Below, in pieces: positions 5,314 through 7,503 of a stretch of 7,503 nt of DNA; the first letter of the stretch is position 1, and each line of letters opens with the position of its first letter. The notes beneath the pieces were generated by a model. That model saw only the letters and a list, made by a program, of their open reading frames with translations, was not told the DNA's origin and did not search any database. The DNA lies in assembly GCA_949286445.1 (NCBI GenBank), contig CASECL010000084.1, forward strand, positions 1 through 7,503. The letters run 5' to 3'. The translations under genes were made by a program, and so were the position numbers. The DNA is from an uncultured bacterium. Its GTDB lineage: Bacteria > Verrucomicrobiota > Lentisphaeria > Victivallales > Victivallaceae.

Positions 5314-7503
5314 ATGAGCATTGCAAACGAAAACTCCGAGGGAGTTTTTCTGTACTCCAGCGGGACTTTGGTCCGTTCCTCTACTGAAATGGTCTCCGAA
5401 GATCTTTCAGCCGGCGGAAATGACTATATGGAAGTATTCACCGGCGGCAAGGCGGTGATGATCAACATCAATAACGGCGGCACCATGAATGTCATGTCCG
5501 GCGGGTCCATCTCCATGATCAATGCGGAAGCCGGCGGCGTAATGAGCGGTACTGCGTTTACCTGCGAAAATAATTCCCGCTGGTACGGCGCAGGTATATG
5601 CAATACTCTGGGCTCAGTTTTTATTGACAGCGCAGTCTTCAGAAACAACGTTGCTGAAGCATTGAATGGTTATGCCGGTCAAGGCGGTGCGCTGGAGTCA
5701 TATCAGGGTATCATTGCGGTCAGCAACAGTCTGTTTGAAAACAATGTTGCCGCCAATGGCGGCGGTGGCGGAGCAATTCTCAATATTTCCGGCACCAGCG
5801 ATGTGCTTTACAACAATGATTTCATCGGCAACTCCGCCACCTACGGCGGCGCGGTCGAGGGGTCATATTCAAAGATGACCATTTCCGGCGGTACTTTCAC
5901 CTCCAACAGCGCGTTGCTTGGCGGCGCGGTGGAAAATAACTCCGGTTCAATAAATATAATCTCCGCAGTATTCAATAATAACATAGCCACCGGTTCCGGC
6001 GGCGCGATACTCAACTTCAATGGTCCGATGGTCATTGAAGGAGCGGTTTTCACCTCCAATTCCGCCTATGAAGAAGGCAATTTCAACTGCTTCGGCGGTG
6101 CGGTGGACAACTTCGGCACCAGCGAAATTGAAATCCGCAACGGAGTATTTTCCGGCAATTACTCTGTCCAGGGCGGTGCAGTGGCCAATCATGTTGCCTA
6201 CGGCAGCACTGATCACGCCAAATTATCTATTTACGGCGGTTCCTTTGCCGGAAATTCCGCCACTTACGGCGGTGCGGTGTATCATCAGGGCAATGACGGA
6301 GATCCTGCGCTGGTATCCGGAGCGGATTTTTCCAATAACTCGGCCTCTTACGGCGGCGGAGCAATCTGCAACTGCTACGGCGATCTTACGGTATCAGGCG
6401 GTACTTTCACCGGCAACATTTCAGACGGAGACGGCGGAGCGATCGCCAACTGGAACCGGGCAACGGTCTCCGGTGCGGTTTTCGCCGGCAACACCGCCAG
6501 CGCAGGCGGAGCATTCTCCAACTCCTGGGCACAGTATGGTGAATTATCCGGCTGTACTTTCTATGGCAATGAAGCTTCTTCCGGAGGAGCGGTGTATCTG
6601 GGAACTTACTCCGGTGAAATTATGATTTCCGGCTGTACGTTCTCCGGCAATGCCGTACTTGCCGGCGGTGTCGGCGGAGCGGTTTACAATGCGGCTACGA
6701 TGACCATTGCCGACTCAGTATTTACCGCGGCCTCTGACAGCATATACAATGTGGGGACTCTGACCTTTTCCGGAAACATCACTCTTTCCGGCAACCTCTA
6801 TACTGAAAGCGTAATTTCCGCCGAAGGTGTTGCTCTTACACTCAATCTTGACGGATCAAAACCGTCAGATGGTGTTATCATCAGCGACCTGGAGAAACTT
6901 ACCGGAGTAAGTTCCTACTCGGTAACGGTTTCCGACTATCAGACCAGCGGCAGTTATATTCTTGCAGGAAATGCTGATTCTTTCTCCGGAGCGATCACGG
7001 TTTCCGGTTATGAATTGATCGGCAGCCTGAGTGTCGGAGACAGCATTGAATTTGAAGGAGTAACCTACTCCCTCAATCTGGGAAACGGCAATCTTTCACT
7101 GGATGTGAAATCCAACATTATTGCCGGGGGAACGAAATACGACCTTGATGCCAATGATTTAAGTGATGTAATCATGTATCATGATGCCGGTTACACCGGA
7201 GCATATCTCCTCCAGGACAATCAGGTGGCGAAATGGGGTGATTTGAGCAATCTTACCGGTTCATGGAAGGTCTTCGGCACCGGCAACGTTGATAATAACG
7301 CCTATACAGACATCATCCTTTATGACGGCAGAAATGTCGGCTCCTGGCTGGTGGGAGAAGGCGGCAAAGTCACCGGCTGGCAGGGTATTGCCAACTTTGA
7401 TGCCAATACCCAGGTTCTCGGCACGGGAGACTTCAATGGCACGGGTCAGACTGACCTGCTTATCCGCAATGTCAATGGTGCGGTCGGCTGTTACTTTACC
7501 TCC
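5314..7503 (+). CDS. Large surface/adhesin-like repeat protein, Pmp-like plus VCBS-like repeats (open at right edge)
   Basis: The frame runs without a stop for 730 codons to the window end. Residues about 30-80 hold Gly-Gly turns of AIDA/autotransporter style (LSAGGN, VFTGGK, NNGGTM, MSGGS, EAGGVMSG). Residues 109-457 carry 13 FxxN (FRNN 109 to FSGN 443) alternating with 13 GGA[ILVF] motifs (124 to 457) about every 25 residues. This is the signature of chlamydial polymorphic membrane proteins and predicts a right-handed beta-helix. Residues 480-600 are a Ser/Gly/Leu-rich beta region. Residues 652-730 show VCBS/FG-GAP-like units VFGTGNVDNNAYTDIILYD and VLGTGDFNGTGQTDLLIRN, with likely Ca2+ ligands N658/D660/N662/D666 and D706/N708/D714. 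The start is MSIANENSEG after a strong ribosome binding site, with no hydrophobic signal, so Sec export is not evident. A C-terminal type I signal, another route, or a misread start are open. Role in adhesion is inferred. Confidence 0.85.
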   Translation, partial: MSIANENSEGVFLYSSGTLVRSSTEMVSEDLSAGGNDYMEVFTGGKAVMININNGGTMNVMSGGSISMINAEAGGVMSGTAFTCENNSRWYGAGICNTLGSVFIDSAVFRNNVAEALNGYAGQGGALESYQGIIAVSNSLFENNVAANGGGGGAILNISGTSDVLYNNDFIGNSATYGGAVEGSYSKMTISGGTFTSNSALLGGAVENNSGSINIISAVFNNNIATGSGGAILNFNGPMVIEGAVFTSNSAYEEGNFNCFGGAVDNFGTSEIEIRNGVFSGNYSVQGGAVANHVAYGSTDHAKLSIYGGSFAGNSATYGGAVYHQGNDGDPALVSGADFSNNSASYGGGAICNCYGDLTVSGGTFTGNISDGDGGAIANWNRATVSGAVFAGNTASAGGAFSNSWAQYGELSGCTFYGNEASSGGAVYLGTYSGEIMISGCTFSGNAVLAGGVGGAVYNAATMTIADSVFTAASDSIYNVGTLTFSGNITLSGNLYTESVISAEGVALTLNLDGSKPSDGVIISDLEKLTGVSSYSVTVSDYQTSGSYILAGNADSFSGAITVSGYELIGSLSVGDSIEFEGVTYSLNLGNGNLSLDVKSNIIAGGTKYDLDANDLSDVIMYHDAGYTGAYLLQDNQVAKWGDLSNLTGSWKVFGTGNVDNNAYTDIILYDGRNVGSWLVGEGGKVTGWQGIANFDANTQVLGTGDFNGTGQTDLLIRNVNGAVGCYFTS
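5638..6684 (+). repeat. Tandem degenerate repeats coding FxxN / GGA[ILVF] units (13 copies)
   Basis: Thirteen units of about 75 bases encode the consensus SGGTFTGNSAxYGGAVxN. Some share near-identical DNA: GGCGGTACTTTCACC occurs at 5887-5901 and again at 6397-6411, and the segment coding NSATYGGAV occurs near 5829 and 6255 with third-position changes. Most units differ at synonymous sites, so this is an old expansion under protein-level selection rather than a recent duplication. The shared stretches could still allow recombination between units. Confidence 0.85.
7267..7503 (+). repeat. VCBS/FG-GAP-like repeats at the right end
   Basis: Two units about 49 residues apart share the pattern xGTGxxxxxxxTDxxxxxxG: FGTGNVDNNAYTDIILYDG and LGTGDFNGTGQTDLLIRN. 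An earlier degenerate copy (SDVIMYHDAG, with WGDLSNLTG after it) starts near residue 617, base 7162. Such repeats form Ca2+-binding beta-propeller blades in extracellular proteins. More units may follow beyond the window. Confidence 0.6.

Noticed and set aside
6020..6625. 201-codon plus-strand frame inside the repeat protein
   Set aside because: It is out of frame with the repeat protein, whose frame carries the regular FxxN/GGA pattern. The repeats' biased composition keeps other frames open by chance.
5638..6684. Regular ~75-base periodicity considered as a CRISPR array
   Set aside because: The units are degenerate at the DNA level, lie in one open frame and encode conserved FxxN/GGA protein motifs; there are no identical repeats with unique spacers.

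Overview
The window looks like a chromosomal segment from a Gram-negative bacterium of the Planctomycetes-Verrucomicrobia-Chlamydiae group, most likely Lentisphaerota (Victivallis-like). This is inference, with no rRNA or other marker present. It rests on a pseudopilin of the FTLIELLVV / H-X9-DG type, which is greatly expanded in Planctomycetes and Lentisphaerae; on a surface protein built from chlamydial-Pmp-like GGA[ILV] / FxxN repeats; on mostly weak Shine-Dalgarno sequences; and on moderate GC in genes with AT-rich spacers.

Left part (1-1424): the start of plsY (phospholipid synthesis) runs leftward off the edge. It is divergent from an M24 metallopeptidase (Xaa-Pro aminopeptidase type) whose five metal ligands are all present. 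Middle (1425-3850): a good sigma70-like promoter precedes a 718-residue membrane protein. This is a CPA2-family cation:proton antiporter fused to a C-terminal PTS EIIA type-2 domain, and the gene ends in a long near-perfect hairpin.

Right part (3851-7503): about 600 bases without a clear gene hold a consensus promoter (TTGACA-N17-TATGAT), a doubtful 55-codon membrane-peptide ORF, a second promoter, and directly after it a compact structured RNA of about 115 nt. Its core resembles the cobalamin riboswitch (P4 with a GGTGAAATTCC-type loop, a TCGCGTAACCGTGA segment and a CCAAGTC B12-box-like segment, closed by a 7-bp P1). Next come the pseudopilin gene and, 52 bases later behind a strong ribosome binding site, a large surface/adhesin-like protein. 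That protein is still open at the window edge after 730 codons. It has AIDA-like turns, then 13 FxxN/GGA repeats, then VCBS/FG-GAP-like repeats, and no recognisable signal peptide.

The most interesting reading is that pseudopilin and giant repeat protein form one transcription unit led by a riboswitch-like RNA. That would put a cell-surface module under metabolite (possibly corrinoid) control. The structure is read by eye and needs covariance-model testing.
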